A stretch of DNA of 64,000 bases from Zanthoxylum bungeanum (taxonomy: Eukaryota > Streptophyta > Magnoliopsida > Sapindales > Rutaceae): the NCBI GenBank assembly GCA_019454045.1, contig SKCR01033649.1:1-64000 (forward strand), given 5' to 3'. Below, in pieces: positions 34,960 through 47,195 of this stretch; position 1 is the first letter of the stretch, and the number at the start of each line of letters is the position of its first letter. The notes under the pieces were generated by a model. That model did no database searches and had not been told where the DNA came from. It saw only the letters and a program-made list of their open reading frames with translations. Both the position numbers and the translations under genes were made by a program.

Positions 34960-34971
34960 TGGTATCAGAGC
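34960..34971 (+). other. Primer-binding site (tRNA-iMet type)
   Basis: TGGTATCAGAGC, the standard plant Copia PBS, immediately inside the 5' LTR. A 754-nt leader follows before the gag ATG; it contains a repeated segment (GAGACCGTGCCTCTRCTGTG near 35203 and 35488). Confidence 0.9.
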
Positions 34972-35725
34972 GAGTCTGATTCTAGGCCCCCTAAAATGAT
35001 TAGCCTTTATTAAATCAATGTTTCATCATGTTTTCTTGCCTTTATGCATGCTTATTATAATATAATTCGGTTAGATTTAGGGTGTATGACACTTAGTGGA
35101 AAATCCCTAATTAATAAGGTTTGATGTAATTATGTATTTGATGCATGTTATGTGGTCCGTCTTGTCAATACAGTTTAGGAATACTTCTCTGTGACTACAT
35201 CCGAGACCGTGCCTCTACTGTGAGGGTGTAGCCGATAGAGATTTATTTATACCGGATGTATATTAGATACTAGATAAATTCAAGCGAAAGTGGAATTCTG
35301 AACGTGCCATAGCTGTCAGGATTACGTAAGTAACTTGAGTTTATCATTGACGAGTTTAACCTTGGTACGTCTCCTTGTGGGTCTGCCTTCGCAGCGACAA
35401 TGAGAAACGACCAGGACCGGAAACCCAGGAGTCACTATTAAGTGATTGACAAATGAGTTGTCTACCTGATGAATATACGTAGGCGAGACCGTGCCTCTGC
35501 TGTGAGATGAAATATATTCACAGGGTCCACTTTTCACTTTTCACTATTTATATTTAATTTAATTATTAAATCTTTGTATTCTGTTTGGGGATTACAGTAT
35601 TGCATGATTTAGTGGGAGGGGCATTTTTAGATTAAAAATCCATGATCTAGTTTATGCTTTTGATATTATATGAAACTGCTTAATTTCTGCTAACCGTTTT
35701 TCGTGATCTATATGATAAATTTACG

Positions 35726-37053
35726 ATGGCGGCACAATCCACAAATCAGTTTGCGCGTATGCTTGATGCGAACAAACTAAAAGGCGCTGAGAACTTCGCT
35801 GACAGGGAATTGGATTTGAGGATTGTCCTCGATTCCGAAAAGTTGGGATATATTCTTGAGGGTCCGTTGCCCCTTGCTGTGGGTGCAGATGCTACGGAGG
35901 AGGAACACCAAGTTTATGAAACTTGGAAGGATGATGATTTAAGGGTTAAATCATACATCCATGGTTCACTGTCTCATAAACTCAAGAAACAATATTATAG
36001 TATGCTAGATTCGTATAGTATGATTACGCGATTGAGACAATCGTTTGAGAACCAAGAACAAGTGATTATTCACAAAGTCGCAATGGAACTGTTCCATGCG
36101 CGTCTGGATGAGGGGCAAGATGTTAGCCCACATGTTCTTCAGATGATCGATTTGATCGATCAATTGAGGCAACATAATCTCATCTTGAGTGACATTCTCG
36201 GTAAGAGTGTCATTCTTTATTCGCTTCCAGCTTCATATCGCCAGTTCGTGATGTACTTCAACATGAATGGGACTGTCTGTACCTACCAGGAGCTACATAG
36301 GATATTGCTCACGGCAGAAGAGGACCTTAAGAAGGGAGTACCGACTCGCCCTCCTAGATTTACTTCTCTTTCTACTTATTCCCAAGGATGGTCCAAGAGA
36401 AAGAAGAAGAAAGGAAAGAAGAAGAAGGCTTTTGGTCCTCAACAACAGGCGAAGATTGCTAAGCCCAAGAGGGCTTCTGAAGACAAATGCCACCACTGCG
36501 GCAAAGTCGGGCATTGGAAAATGAACTGTCCTGATAACATCGCCCAGCTGAGGAGAGATAGAGCATCTACATCAGGTACATTTATTTTTCTAGTTATTGA
36601 TTTATCTTTGGCTTGTGAAGCCGTTACATCCAACTAGATTTTAGATTCTGCTTGTTCCATTCACATTTGCAATTCGTTGTAGGTGCTGAAGGAAAGTAGA
36701 AGGCTGAAGCCCGGAGAGATGCAGTTGCGATTCAGGAGTGGAGACTCTTTGGATGCAGTTGCACTGGGAGTATGCGAGATCTCATTGCCGAATGGGACAC
36801 TTTTGTTAAATGAATGCCATTTTGTACCTGGATGTGTAGCTAATATTATATCACTTTTTGTATTGGATACATAAGGCTTTTGTATTAATATTAAGAATAG
36901 TTCTTTATATTTATATGATAGAAATAATATTCAGATACTTTGTTGTCCAAACCAGCATGGTCATTATACATTGCAAACTTCAAAAGATATTTTAAATACT
37001 GTAATTAATAATACTAAACTTTGGCATATGCGGCTTGGTCACATAGGCATTAA
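35726..37053 (+). pseudogene. Copia gag - protease - start of integrase region, decayed
   Basis: One frame runs from ATG 35726 to the junction with the 3' LTR. It is interrupted by stops at 36635 (TAG), about 36680 (TAG) and about 36872 (TAA). The gag part (303 codons) has a UBN2-type body, a Lys-rich stretch and a zinc knuckle CHHCGKVGHWKMNC. Downstream, ILDSACSIHICN corresponds to the protease active site, with DSA in place of D-S/T-G. LWHMRLGHIG marks the GAG-pre-integrase domain. The integrase core, reverse transcriptase and RNase H are missing. The element cannot move itself. Confidence 0.85.
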
Positions 37054-37744
37054 GCCTGTGACTATTGTAGTTATAAGTATTCTTTTTTGGTTTTGGAAAC
37101 CTTGTTGCTAATCTTGAGTTGTTGACTCACTCTAAGATGACCTAGATTTGATCTTGAGTTGTTTCATTGTGTTGAGACTTTGATTGGATGGAAGAATTAT
37201 GATTAAAGTAATTGATTTAACCAATTTGGTCTAATTTGACAAATTTGAAGAAATTGAAAAATTAGGGTTCATAACCACTTCCAAATTTGGGGCTTTTCAT
37301 TTATGTTGTATATAAGGATGTGTATATGATGCATATAAAGTTTCATGTTGATTGGATTACATCTTGATGTGTTTTGAAGCATGAAATCACAAAATGCACA
37401 ACCCCCCCTTTGGAGGTTCTCGGCCAAATGAGAGAAATTTGGGGATTTTGGTTGCCTTGGTGTTTTGATGTTTTGAACATGCTAAGTTCATCTTATAAAT
37501 GATTTAGAATCATTCAAAATTGATTTGATCAATTTCGGACTAAAATGAACAAAGTACCAAGTGTAAGGGCAATTCAGTAAATTCACTTAAATATGATTTA
37601 CTGAATTTTGTTTTCATAATTTGATTATTGGATAATTAAATAAATATGTTTATTTAATTAATCCGAGAAAAAGTTTTGAAATCGGAAATTTGATTTTCCA
37701 CCGCTTCCGCTGATTTACCGGATTTAGCCCCTAAAAACCCCTAC
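37054..37744 (+). mobile_element. Copia 3' LTR, 5'-truncated
   Basis: Aligned copy of 34274-34954, ending CCCCTACA. Its left end joins directly to the pre-integrase coding text at a short shared word (AAGC[C/T]TGTGACTATTG), so one deletion removed most of pol and the start of this LTR. Confidence 0.85.
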
Positions 37745-37917
37745 AGGGGTCAAGCGGACGGACTTCAAAGCTTCTGGTTCTTCTCATGAAGTGTCTGAGA
37801 ACCTGAAATAATTGAAAACAAAACAATAAGTAAAAAGAAATTGGATACAAGTAACAAATCTAACCTCAAAACTAATAATGTAAGATAAATAAGTCCCCGG
37901 CAACGGCGCCAAAAACT
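37745..37917 (-). mobile_element. Internal edge and PBS of an Athila/Tat-like element (minus)
   Basis: Reverse complement of the start of the internal region found at 59887-60060. It carries the PBS TGGCGCCGTTGCCGGGGA on the minus strand (37894-37911), which fits a tRNA-Asp primer as used by Athila/Tat-type Ty3/Gypsy elements. The rest of the internal region is missing, cut at the Copia boundary. Confidence 0.75.
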
Positions 37918-39451
37918 TGACTGGTGCTTACACACGTGTATAACGCAAGCGCACATATCGTTCAAGTAGTATAAAAAGTATCGATCCCACAAGGATTTAA
38001 TACCTAATCTATTAATTTTATGAGGTCAAGTGATTACTAGTATCTAACAGGTTATTTGATTGATTTGAAATGGTGATGATTCTAAATTTAAAAACAAATA
38101 AATAAAATTGCGTAAAAGTAGGATGAGAAAAATTCAAATTTATAAAACTAGGGTTGTGATTTCTTCAAATATCATTTTAAAGATGAAGTGGTTTTCTTAA
38201 AGTTGGGTAATATATTGATTTATTAACCTGGAACACTAAATTATGTAAAAGCCTCTTCTGATAGTCAATTACAAATACCCAGTATAACCTAATTAAACCA
38301 TATGTCTATGTCAACCAAATTACCTGGATTCATTAAGATTAAGTTCCAATATGGCTACCCCCGTCCGACAGGTATATTCTTATCATGTAAGAAAATCTAT
38401 TAAATGATTATCTATCATCAAGGAAGATCGTGGGCTATTAAGTCTAAGGTCTTAAACCTAAAATCCATTTTCCAAGTTCATTTTAAGTTTACCATTTCAA
38501 TTTTATTAATGGCCAGTTAATTAAAAGCATTAAGCTTAAGACTCAATAAATAAATCTTTATATTACCCAAACTATAATCTAACCCTTTATAAACCATTGA
38601 TATTGGATTTCATCAAAACCCTAGATAACTAACTTAGTTACGACACATAACTAGAGTTAGTGAAATAAAAGACATAAAATAAAAATGCTGAAAAGTAAAT
38701 GCGGAAAAGTAAATATTGAAAAGTAAATTACAATAAAATAAAATGCTAAGGCAAAAGGAATTAACTTCTACAATTTACTATTTATATATCTCCCTTAATA
38801 TAATATATTAACTCGTGATGATATTACCAACCAGTCATATAGGCTGTAACCTGATTAAGTCAAATTAAGTCCAACCAGTCATAAATGCGAAATCAAAATA
38901 AACCTGCCATTTAGGCGGTAAGAAAATTTAATTACCAACCGACCAATCTGGCGGTATCATTGCTTAGTCTGGTTTAACCAGTTTAAAATGAATAGCCAAC
39001 AGACCAATATGACAGTATCCTCATTAAGTCAAATTTTAAATGGTAAATATATTATATTTAACGGAGATTAATCTAAATAGCAATAGTAAAAGAATTACCT
39101 TTCACCCTAGCCGGGGGAAGTTACATCCTCATGGTTGAATAGTAAAACTGTAATAGTAAAAAGTAAAAATAAATTACTATTACTATTACAAAAAGTAGAA
39201 TTACTTTTACTATTACAGAACGTAATTAAAATTAATTACAAAACTGAAATTTAAAGAAACTAAGCAGAGAACTCCCTATTTATATCATAGAATTCAGAGA
39301 GAATGATACATCTGAAATCAGAAAACTGGGCTCAATTTATAGGCCTCGGTAGGCTCCCAGCGTCGCGACGCCAAAGCCTTTGGCGTCGCGACTCGACACG
39401 TGTCGACTTCTGGTTTGTCGGCACCGTTGGATTGATGACACGTGGCACGGC
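37918..39451 (-). mobile_element. Athila/Tat-like LTR a, first part (3' portion in its own sense)
   Basis: Begins with TGACTGGTGC on the + strand (the CA end of the LTR on the minus strand) and continues to 39451, where the 14.5-kb element is inserted. The remaining 5' part lies at 54002-54341. Joined length without the duplicated target is about 1.87 kb. The LTR contains several diverged copies of ACCAGCCATATAGGCGGT-like hairpin words and the GCGTCGCGACGC palindrome. Confidence 0.8.
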
Positions 39452-42147
39452 TGTAACGATCGGTAGATATTACTACTACCTAAGATGATATTTTACGTAC
39501 AGGACAAAGGAGTGTAAAATAAATCATGATGGGATTCAAATACAGTCATGAAAAGACTTTGGGAATGATCGGTAAGTTTCTCGAGGTCCCGAGAAGAAAC
39601 TGTACCGTATGCCCCTTTCGTACTATATATAGTATTTTGGGCATAACCTTTTCATACGAACTCGAAATTTTATGAATTGTATATCGTCGGAAAGCTTAGA
39701 CCGAGACCTACAAATTTCACATTATACATTTTTCCAAAATCGGACCAGAACCTGGTCAAAATTGCAAGTCAAATTATGGATGAATAGTGATTTTGGGTTT
39801 AAATGGAGATTTCTCAAACTTTCTCCAAGTTTCTACACTTTTCCTCAACTTGAAAAATATCTAATGGGTCCACTATATAAAGATGCCACTATTCACTATT
39901 ACCAAATACAAAAAAACGAAATTGAAGGAGAAAGAAAGAGAATGGAAACCGAGAGGGAAGAAATGAAAAAGAGAGGGAAAGAAGAAAGGAAGAAGAGGAA
40001 GAATGAGAAGAAGAAGAAAGAAGAAGAAAGAAGAAGAAGAAGATAAATGATCAAGCAAGTTGAGCATGAGGGATTTGGAGGATGAACAAGAATTAAGCAA
40101 GAAAAGAAAGGTAAAAATCCATGACCAATTTTCTTTAAATGTTTTGTTTAATGAATTGGTAATTATGTAATGTTAAAGAACATGATTATAATGATGATTG
40201 TGTGATTCCTTGTGTTTTTAGTCAATAAATGAGATTGTAGACTTCATTTATTTTATTTGGGTGAAAATGGGTAGAGTTGATAAATTGAGTAAAAAGATAA
40301 ATTCATGATGGATTAGAAGTTTAGTTGATGAAATAGAATGTAAAATGATGTAGGAAAGGTTGGTTTGTAGCTTGGAAGTGTTAGAATGGAAGTGAAGAAA
40401 TGGGTTGTGATGTTGGATAATTGAGTTTGAAATGTTTGGAGAATTATTTAGTAATGTTAATTTGATGAATAAATGAGTGAATGATGATGTTAATATGGTA
40501 GTTTAAGATGTGAGAAATTGATATAAATGGATGGATTGTGTGTTGGGAATGATATGGAGAATTAAGGATAAAATTAGGCAGAATTCGCATTGCAGCAAAG
40601 AATCCAGAAATCTGGAAAGCAGGCGCGCGTCGCGACGCAGGAAGGACCCAGCGTCGCGACGCGAGGCAGAAAAATAGGGCATTTTCTTTTAGTTTCCGAA
40701 TTGATTTTGGACAGTTCCAGTTCCACCCTAGCATAGTTAAGATCACCATTAGGACCCTAAATCAGTTCCCTAGCTGGCATTTCTTGTTAATACTACATTA
40801 TATAACGGATCATAATTTTTCATACCTAAAACTAGTCAGTTTAGCCTTGTTCTATAATTCATCTCATAGCTTCTAAGTCTGATCAAGTTATCACTTTTAA
40901 TACCATTGTAGGAAATTCGATATCCTTCGACAAGCAGTATAATTCCTTCCAGTCTCTAAGCACTGTGAGTTGACACTTTTTCTTTCAACTGATTTTTATT
41001 TCACATTTTCATACAGACTTATATTTTTACGCTTAGGGAGTTAGAAATTTTTCTTTCAGTTACTATGATATTTAATTATGCATTGAGAAAGAAAATGCTT
41101 TTCAAGAAACAGTGTTACAGTTTTATGATCTATAGCATAGTTTTCATGTTTTCCGGGGCATGAGGTAAAAACTCACCCCAGTATGTAACTTGAGATACAG
41201 TTGGAATTGACAGATATAGATAGCATGTGCACATGTTAAGGACTGATGAGACGCTCTCAGATCCTCCAGATGGACTAGGGGGATGGCGATACGTAACACC
41301 CCTAGACGCCAGTTTGAGCTTGGGTAGTAGCATAGATCCGCACCCCCAGCTCCAGTTTGTGGCTTGGGGGACGGCGATACGTAACGCCCCAAGACCACCA
41401 GTTTCTGAGACAATAGTGGCATACTTTAGGGGACAACGATATGTAACGTCCCAAAGTCATGGATTTGCATTACTGGCTCCAGTTAGGCGTATGAGGGACG
41501 ACGATACGTAACGCCCTAATAAGTCCAGGTTTTCAGATATAAATTCAGACTTAAGAAAATTTTTCAGTTTTCGGATTTCAGATTTTCAGAATACAGTTTT
41601 TAGAGTTTCAGAATTTCAGAAAATAGATTTCTCAAACCCAGAGTTTTAAAGACAGATTTCAGAATGATTAAGTTTTCAGAATAGGGTTTGCATAAAAGAT
41701 ATTTTAAAATGGGTTTTTTTAAGTTAAAAGACCTTTACTTTAGTTTTCAGTTTTGTTCACTCACTTAGATCGTATTACGTTCGAACCCCTCTCTAGCGTG
41801 GAAATTGTTTTGTAGGAATTCCAGGGGGACAAGCTCGGGAGGATGGATACTAATGCAGTCATCAGGGATGGAGTCCACCAACATTGGGTCATATTGCATG
41901 AGAATCTAGTCAGTGTCAATTTAAAGTTTCATGTATTTATGAAGTGTGAGTCTTTATAAGTGTCTGTTGTTATGTGTGAGGATAAGTATTGTCATTACAT
42001 AGATATGAGAAACAAAAGTATTTTAAATTGGGTTATAGTTCCTTGCATGACATCGTATTGCTTAGAACACAGTCAAGTAGTCAGAGGCTTATGGGGTTAG
42101 CACTACTATCCCCTGCCGGTAACATCTCCTAGATCGGGGATGTTACA
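39452..42147 (+). repeat. 5' LTR of the 14.5-kb element
   Basis: 2696 bp, TGTAACGATCGG to GGGGATGTTACA. It contains two GCGTCGCGACGC palindromes (40627 and 40651) and the four-hairpin array at 41275-41521. A purine-rich block (GAAGAAGAAAG-like) lies at about 39920-40045. Confidence 0.92.
41275..41521 (+). repeat. Four-copy hairpin array in the 5' LTR
   Basis: Inverted-repeat units lie at 41275-41305, 41363-41393, 41424-41456 and 41490-41521. Each has a shared core (GGCGATACGTAACG-like) between two complementary arms. Arms of the copies are CTAGGGG/CCCCTAG, CTTGGGG/CCCCAAG, CTTTAGGG/CCCAAAG and TATGAGGG/CCCTAATA. The last two are slightly decayed here but fuller in the 3' LTR. Confidence 0.85.
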
Positions 42148-42151
42148 AAGA

Positions 42152-42163
42152 TGGTATAAGAGC
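42152..42163 (+). other. Primer-binding site of the 14.5-kb element
   Basis: TGGTATAAGAGC, one base from the iMet-type TGGTATCAGAGC, four bases after the 5' LTR. Confidence 0.8.
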
Positions 42164-45100
42164 ATGGTCCAGGGAGTCAGTGACTGCAGTGGGCAAAGTC
42201 TTGGGGTCTTGTATATGTTGTATGTCCGGGATACCCATATATGAGGCACTACCTCTCTAGTATCCGATCCTCGAGTACGTCCTCAAAGCTTCTGAGACAG
42301 GTTAGTAAATATTTTCTCAGCTATTAAATTCCACTTCCCTCATCATAGTTAAGGATCACTCCGTAGTAATCTTAGATTATTTTCCGAAGTCCCGAATAAG
42401 TTAGGAAACCAGACTGAAAATTCCCAAAGAAAGATGAGAAAATAGCAAAAGAGAAAAGAGGAGACTAGAAGAAAAGATACCTAAAAGTTTGAACTAGTTA
42501 GAGACAGAGATGTATAGAGATATAAAGAAATAAAAAGCCCAAGGATATCTACCTAGGAAAGCAGAAAAGAGAGGTAAAGTTAGAAGAGAAGTAAGACAAG
42601 ATAGAGGACATAAAACCAGGACAGTAGGTAAAATACAAGAGCTTATGGCAGAAAGAGAAAGTAATGAAGCCCCAATAAGTATTAGAGTGCCTAGTAAAGT
42701 TAAGATTCTATTTCCACTCAAGAAATTCTTCCAAGTAACCCAATAGTTTTCGAGATTCTTTCATAGATAGTGAATTTCCCCGAATAACGAAGAATAACCA
42801 GAGGGACAACAGAAGTAAGAAATCCAAGATAGTCTTGAGAGCTCCAATGGGTCTAGATGCCAAAAAGGATTCTAGATACTCAAACTCCGACTTTGATTCC
42901 CAAGTAAGTAGTGGAAATGGTTAGTTACCTTTTCCCAGCAAATTTGATGAAGATAAAACCTTGAACTATCTAACCTTCAAATACTCTTCAGTGACACTAG
43001 ATATAGATGACCGTATGAGATCGGATAAGAGTTTGCCCAGGAATTTGGAAGACATATCAGTCTAAAGTTAAGTAGAAATCCATATGAATATACAAGGATA
43101 AACTCGAAAGGGCAAAGAGAGTTAGAGGTTACAAAGTAACATAATAAGGTGTAAAATAGTGTACCATAGTATAAACCTATAGCAATGATGGAGAATAAGG
43201 ATATGAGAAGTAGGAGTATCATACAGAAATAGATATAGATAGGGAAATAGAAAAAGATAAGAAATGAAGGGATCTATGGAAATATGAATTAGAGACAGGA
43301 AGTTAAGTAATAAAAGATAATACCAAGACTAGTAGTAAAGATAAACGTAGCAAGAGTAGAACGGAATAGAAGGTGAAAGGATTAAAGAAAATGTTATTTC
43401 ATTGAGTAAGATACCCTTCATAATTAGAAGAATTCCTCTAAGTCGGTTCAATATCATTAAAACCATTTTGTATTGGTAGTGAATCCTATGGTTAACCAAA
43501 GACCGTTATAAAAATAGAAGAAGAAAGAAAACCAAGGACGATCAAGGAACTTTTTAATGGACAACAAGATGTCAATAGAGAAAGAAAGACTTTAGGTCCT
43601 TCGAAACTAAATTTTAGACAAACAATATGAAATGACGACTAGAATAATAGATAGTTCCCTATAGTCAATAGATCCAATGGATAGGACTTTTACCTGCCCA
43701 GATCTTCACTCCTTCGAGATACCAGTTAAAGAAGTTACCTTGATAGAGCATATCTCATACCTATCTTACATGAGCAATGGATTCCATCAGAACGTAAAAT
43801 ATTAGAACAAGGATAAAGAAACTTTCCGAGACATAAAGAAAAGAATTAATGAAGATGTGAACAGTTCCTATTAGTATATATGACCGTGAGGAAAACCAAA
43901 TAGGGATATATTTAAGAGATAAAAAGGATTTTGACAGGAACATTCACTTAGGAGAAAGATTAAAGAAGCTTTGAGAGTATAAAGAATGAGACACTTAAGA
44001 TAGTTCGTAGATTAAGAAAGTCAGATATCGTATAAACCACAGATAAACTGAGCTAGTAAGGATTTGTAGGAAAGCATAAAGATAAGTATAAGAATAAACC
44101 TATAAGATTGGAAGTACTTAAAAAAGTTATAAGAGTATCAGTATGGATGATAGGACAAGTGATCAATTCAAGGTTTATAACAAGAACATAATGATGAGAT
44201 CCTAAAACAAATAAAGAAATAACCCACAATTGGTCTTAATAATAAGAAGTATAGGAAGGGAATTAAGTATACGAATGGTGTGAGAATTGTGAGAGATAGT
44301 AAGGGAGTGATTGAATCAACGACAATTGTAGGACCCTAGAACTTAATAAAAGGAAATCATCATAACAATTACCCAATGGTGTTACTGGAAATCGAACATA
44401 GCGTTTAGTAAGAAAGGAAATTGAAGTAGTAGGAAGATTTAGTACGAATAGTGAAATAAGAAAAAGAGTTGGAGACAATAAAATAAATAGGGACTTCGGG
44501 GTAATTAAAAGAATAATGAACTTCATGTCCCAATCTAACGGAGCGTTATGAGGACCTAAAGATATAAAGTATCCAAGAAACTATGTTAAGGAGGATTAAG
44601 AAGTTTCAAGAATATAAGAAAGCAAATAAAAGGGGTTAGATAAGGAGCATGATGATGGATATTCAATGTTACAATAAACGAAGATAGCGTGGAAGACTTT
44701 ATAGAAGACCTAGAACCTCAAGGAAGTAAGTACAAAGAACATGGCGGATAATTCACAGAAATAGAAGTAACCAACTTATCAAAGATCTTATAGCATTAAG
44801 AATGATTTTAGGAAAAATGTAGAGTATGACCTTAGTATTTGAAGATAATAGATTTTTTGAAAGAGTAAGAAATTAGGAGTATGAAGATTAAGATTAAGAA
44901 GGAATCTTTATAACAGAATAAGTCCCTTAAGAATGATAATAATGGGAATTTAGTAGTAGTAATCGAAGGAAGTTATGTAACATAACGGATAGAGAGACAT
45001 CATAGGGAACTTGTTTGAGATTATGCTTCTAGAAGGATTTGCATAGAATGTAAAATGATTAAATGATGAAAAAGAAGAACTTGGAGTAAAGAAGAGATAA

Positions 45101-45472
45101 TTCAAAAAAGCTTTGTGGTAATATCCAGTATAAAAGAGATACCAGGTTGGTGTACATAAAATTCGCAGTTAAGATATAGATCATCGAAATACTACAACAG
45201 AAGAATCTTAAGATTAACTCCTACCCTCCCAACCCTCGATTGATACTGAAGTATAACTTTAAAGTATGCCAGAAGAAAATACAAGAGTAATGATAAAAGA
45301 CAAAAATGAATGAACCTTAAGAATAACATCAAATTAGCTAATAAGAAAAAAAAGATGACCTATAGTAAGATATAGACTAAGGATAAAACATAGACTAAGT
45401 AAGTTTCGAGTAAAATAAAGAAATGATGAAAAGAATACTAAGAAAAAGAAATAAAAAAAAGGATCATGTAAG
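42164..45472 (+). other. Internal region, left part: purine-rich, non-coding
   Basis: Stops occur every few codons in all frames and purines dominate the + strand (47 of 60 bases in 42541-42600, for example). A few short words near 43930-43980 faintly recall the H-L-x-x-x-L-x-x-L-R spacing of Gypsy reverse transcriptase, too weak to call. Confidence 0.6.
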
Positions 45473-46897
45473 TGTAACATCCCGCCTAAGCCAGGATGCT
45501 ACCGGCATGAGACAGGCTAATCCTGACTCCACAAGCCTCTGAATCCGATGAAAATTCGGCATGACCTCTGCTAAAAGTCATGCAACCTGGATCGAAGTCC
45601 AGCACCTCAATACAACCTATAAGGCCCAAACACATAATATACACTAAAACCATAACTCAAGACATAATACAACTGGGCTCCATGCCCGAAAATATGCATA
45701 AAAAAAAAACTTTTACAATTAACTTATACAACTCAAATTCTGTTACAACTACACTTATACAACGTAACCCTTACACTCCCAAGATCTGGTGACTGGCTGA
45801 CTGCAATGCTGCTATCCGGCTTCTTAAGCTCTGATGTCTGTGGTCGACCGATCAAGTCACCAACCTGCAAAACTCAAAAACTATTATGGTGTGAGTTATA
45901 AGACTCAGAAGTAACTATGCTCATTACTTGAGCGTCAAATGCCCAAAACTTAGTTCTGTTTCTGTATTAACCTGATTACCTATAAGGTTATTAAAATATC
46001 TACAAAGTCTAAATTAGTTCTATGGTTCTTATTCATTTAATAAACAAGTTACTAGTTACCAAAGCTTAACATTCATCACATGAAGAGTAAATCTCTATCT
46101 CTTTCATTACTAAGTTAAGAATTAACCATATTACTCTTATCCATCTTTACTTCCATATTACATGCTACCAGTCTTTCTACTATTATATCTTGTTTTTGTT
46201 CAACATCCCTAATATAAGTAACAAGTTTCTATTTTCTAAGTCACTAAGTCAAGCCTTACCATGCTTTCGCTGCGCTACTCTGATATCTTGATACTTGCCT
46301 ACTTTTTCTTTGCCATTCTAGTTCGACATTTATTAATAATTATCTCCTTTTTATCTCATTGAAATATCATCAAATCGGAATTATAAACTATTCTCTCTAT
46401 TAAACATTTATCACACAACCTTAAATCATGCATGCATACATATAGATGTGGTCATATTATTATGCATTAACATTCACAAAAGTTACTCTTATATAACTCA
46501 TACAGACATGGTATGCAAATAAACGTAACAATGCTGTCATGCGTCATTATCAACTATATGCATCTCAAATGATTTTCAAGAATATATGATCTTTATGTAT
46601 AACTATGAATTATAATTTACTTTATCAAGTCATGTTTTTTATAAATTTTTTTTTTGAAATCTCGTTCTGAAAAACTATTTTCTAGAAACTATTTCCTGAA
46701 ACTCTTTATAAAACATGTCTTTCTGAAATACTATTTTCTAAAAACTGTTTCTAAAACCGTTCATCTGAAAACTGTTTCTGAAAACTGAAGTCTCTATCTG
46801 AAATCTGTATTTCTGAAAACTATTTTATGAAAATCTGATATTTCAAAACTCCTTTTCTGAAAAGCTGATATCTGAGTGTCTGCTGAAAAACTGACGC

Positions 46898-47141
46898 ATG
46901 GGGGCGTTACGTATCGCCGTCCCCCATACGCCCTAGAGCCAGATAAGCAAACCCATGACATTGGGGAGTTACATATCGCCGTCCCCCAAAGCATGCCATA
47001 TTTGCCCTGAAACTGGTGGTCTTGGGGCATTACGTATCGCCGTCCCCCAAGCCACAAACTGGAGCTGGGGGTGCGGATCTATGCTACCACCCAAGCTCAA
47101 AAACTGGGGTCTAGGGGCGTAACGTATCGCCATCCCCCTAG
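46898..47141 (-). repeat. Hairpin array in the solo LTR
   Basis: Four units, about 46898-46929, 46960-46990, 47021-47051 and 47111-47141, in reverse order relative to the 5' LTR. On the minus strand their arms are ATGGGGG/CCCCCAT, CTTTGGGG/CCCCAATG, CTTGGGG/CCCCAAG and CTAGGGG/CCCCTAG around the same core. Confidence 0.85.
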
Positions 47142-47195
47142 CTCAACTGGAGGATCTGAGGCATCCCCTCAGTCTTCAACATGTGCACATGTCTC

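Noticed and set aside
39672..40046. Frame of 124 codons ending in a Lys/Glu/Arg-rich tail
   Set aside because: It lies within an LTR, the tail comes from a purine-rich block, and the other LTR does not keep the same frame length.
41275..41521. CRISPR-like regular spacing of repeats
   Set aside because: The genome is a plant nuclear genome, units are hairpins with variable stems, and there are no cas-like genes or spacer uniformity.
43930..43990. Faint similarity to Gypsy reverse transcriptase (H-L-x-x-x-L-x-x-L)
   Set aside because: Too short and broken by stops; a profile search would be needed to call it.
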